From NCBI RefSeq assembly GCF_009184905.1, contig NZ_WESC01000006.1:124001-188000 (forward strand): a stretch of DNA of 64,000 nucleotides. Reading direction: 5' to 3'. Under the pieces are notes generated by a model that had not been told where the DNA came from, did no database searches, and saw only the letters and a list, made by a program, of their open reading frames with translations. Positions 62,991 through 64,000 of this stretch are shown piece by piece. Position numbers and translations under genes: made by a program. Origin of the DNA: Parvibaculum sedimenti. GTDB lineage: Bacteria > Pseudomonadota > Alphaproteobacteria > Parvibaculales > Parvibaculaceae. The stretch's first letter is position 1. Each line of letters opens with the position of its first letter.

Positions 62991-64000
62991 ATGCGTACCG
63001 AGACCCAGGCGATAGCCGATGAAATCAAGCAGTCCCTGGGACTGCTGAGGAGGCATCTTTGACTGGGATACTGCCCGCAAGCGCCTCGACGAACTGAACG
63101 CCCGCTCTGAAGATCCCAATCTCTGGAACGATCCGACCAAGGCCCGCTCTCTCATGGCGGAGCGCACGCGGCTGGATGAGGCCATCGGCGCCTATCTGCG
63201 CCTCGAGTCAGGTCTCAACGACAATATCGAACTGATCGAACTCGGCGAGGCCGAGGGCGACGACGGCATCGTCAAGGAAGCCGAGGCGTCGCTCAAGGCC
63301 GTGCGCGAAGATGCGCGCAAGGCCGAGATTGAAACGCTTCTCTCCGGCGAGGCCGATGGCAACGACGCCTTCCTCGAGGTCCATGCAGGCGCGGGCGGCA
63401 CGGAGAGCCAGGACTGGGCCCAGATGCTTCTGCGCATGTATACGCGCTGGGCGGAGCGCAAGGGCTACAAGGTCGATCTGGTCGAACGGCATGACGGCGA
63501 AGAGGCCGGCATCAAATCGGCGACGATCCAGGTGAAGGGGCACAACGCGTTTGGCTGGTTGAAGACGGAGTCGGGCGTTCATCGCCTCGTCCGCATCTCG
63601 CCTTACGACTCCAATGCGCGGCGCCATACGAGCTTCTCGAGCGTCTGGGTCTATCCGGTGGTGGATGACTCGATCAACATCGACGTCAACGAAAGCGACT
63701 GCCGCATCGACACGTACCGTTCGTCGGGCGCGGGCGGCCAGCACGTCAACACGACGGACAGCGCCGTGCGCATCACCCACGTTCCGACAGGCATTGTCGT
63801 CGCCTGCCAGAACGAACGCTCACAGCACAAGAACCGCGCCACGGCCTGGAACATGCTGCGCGCGCGACTCTATGAGGCCGAGCTGGAAAAGCGCGAGGCA
63901 GCGGCGCAGGCCGAAGCGGCGGGAAAAACCGATATCGGTTGGGGCCACCAGATCCGCTCTTACGTCTTGCAGCCCTATCAGATGGTGAAGGACCTGCGCA
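62991..64000 (+). CDS. prfB: peptide chain release factor 2, programmed frameshift, 3'-truncated by window edge
   Basis: Ends translation at UGA and UAA. The first 23 codons ([14 protein letters not shown] to RRHL) meet an in-frame TGA at 63060-63062. A +1 shift then continues as [12 protein letters not shown]. The shift site CTT-TGA-C with AGGAGG three bases upstream (63048-63053) is the autoregulatory frameshift of RF2. The codon-recognition tripeptide is SPY (in [13 protein letters not shown]), where E. coli has SPF. The GGQ motif ([12 protein letters not shown]) is present. The C-terminus lies beyond the window. Confidence 0.96.
63048..63063 (+). promoter_or_regulatory. RF2 programmed +1 frameshift site
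   Basis: An internal Shine-Dalgarno AGGAGG is followed by three bases, then the slippery CTT and TGA C. Slow termination at low RF2 levels lets the ribosome slip +1 and make RF2, a feedback loop conserved in bacteria. Confidence 0.93.

Overview
The window is GC-rich, densely packed chromosomal DNA from an alphaproteobacterium. The lptF-lptG-lptD-surA-pdxA-rsmA order, an HdaA-type DnaA regulator beside purMN, a mitochondrial-type complex I accessory subunit (NDUFA12) next to mlaD and a DUF2155 gene, a B12-dependent ribonucleotide reductase, and an RNase E ending in a GWW motif all point to the Rhizobiales/Parvibaculum-like part of that class. The genus is inferred only. No rRNA, tRNA, CRISPR array or insertion sequence was seen.

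Layout. 1-4.9 kb: 3' end of yicC, gmk, two tandem periplasmic LTXXQ/Spy-like genes with matching FNR/FixK-type boxes, a GT10 glycosyltransferase and a zinc alcohol dehydrogenase. 4.9-13.0 kb (minus strand): the outer-membrane biogenesis operon lptF-lptG-lptD-surA-pdxA-rsmA. 13.3-19.2 kb: pepA-holC, a metallo-beta-lactamase-fold protein, a GIY-YIG gene flanked by two copies of a palindromic composite element, an ABC-F ATPase and ndk. 19.3-24.2 kb: purM-purN, with a divergent DUF2066/permease/hdaA operon. 24.2-33.0 kb: ppk-ppx polyphosphate genes, a zinc-sensing diguanylate cyclase, a lower-GC acyltransferase, rnd, and a small XRE regulator with an elaborate repeat-rich upstream region. 33.1-38.2 kb: aspS, a PACE-type efflux protein, dodecin behind a perfect FNR/FixK box, a host-attachment-family protein, a membrane protein, a fasciclin protein and an SRPBCC protein. 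38.2-45.8 kb: nrdJ, a Tad-like surface protein, a response regulator, NDUFA12, mlaD and DUF2155. 45.7-51.0 kb: aat, accC-accB-aroQ, thiS-thiG and a DsbA-like thioredoxin. 51-64 kb: an M48 protease, a gamma-glutamyltransferase-like lipoprotein, a frameshifted aminotransferase, rne, an amidase, PBP1A and prfB with its programmed frameshift (cut by the window edge).

Most of the genes are housekeeping genes of the envelope, nucleotide metabolism and translation. The accessory signals are concentrated at four places: the FNR-box LTXXQ pair (1.4-2.7 kb), the GIY-YIG repeat cassette (16.3-16.8 kb), the ppx-rnd interval with a chimeric duplication scar (28.0-30.7 kb), and the XRE locus (31.9-33.0 kb). 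I found no wholly new multi-gene system. The GIY-YIG/palindrome cassette and the XRE locus are the best candidates for something not well described.
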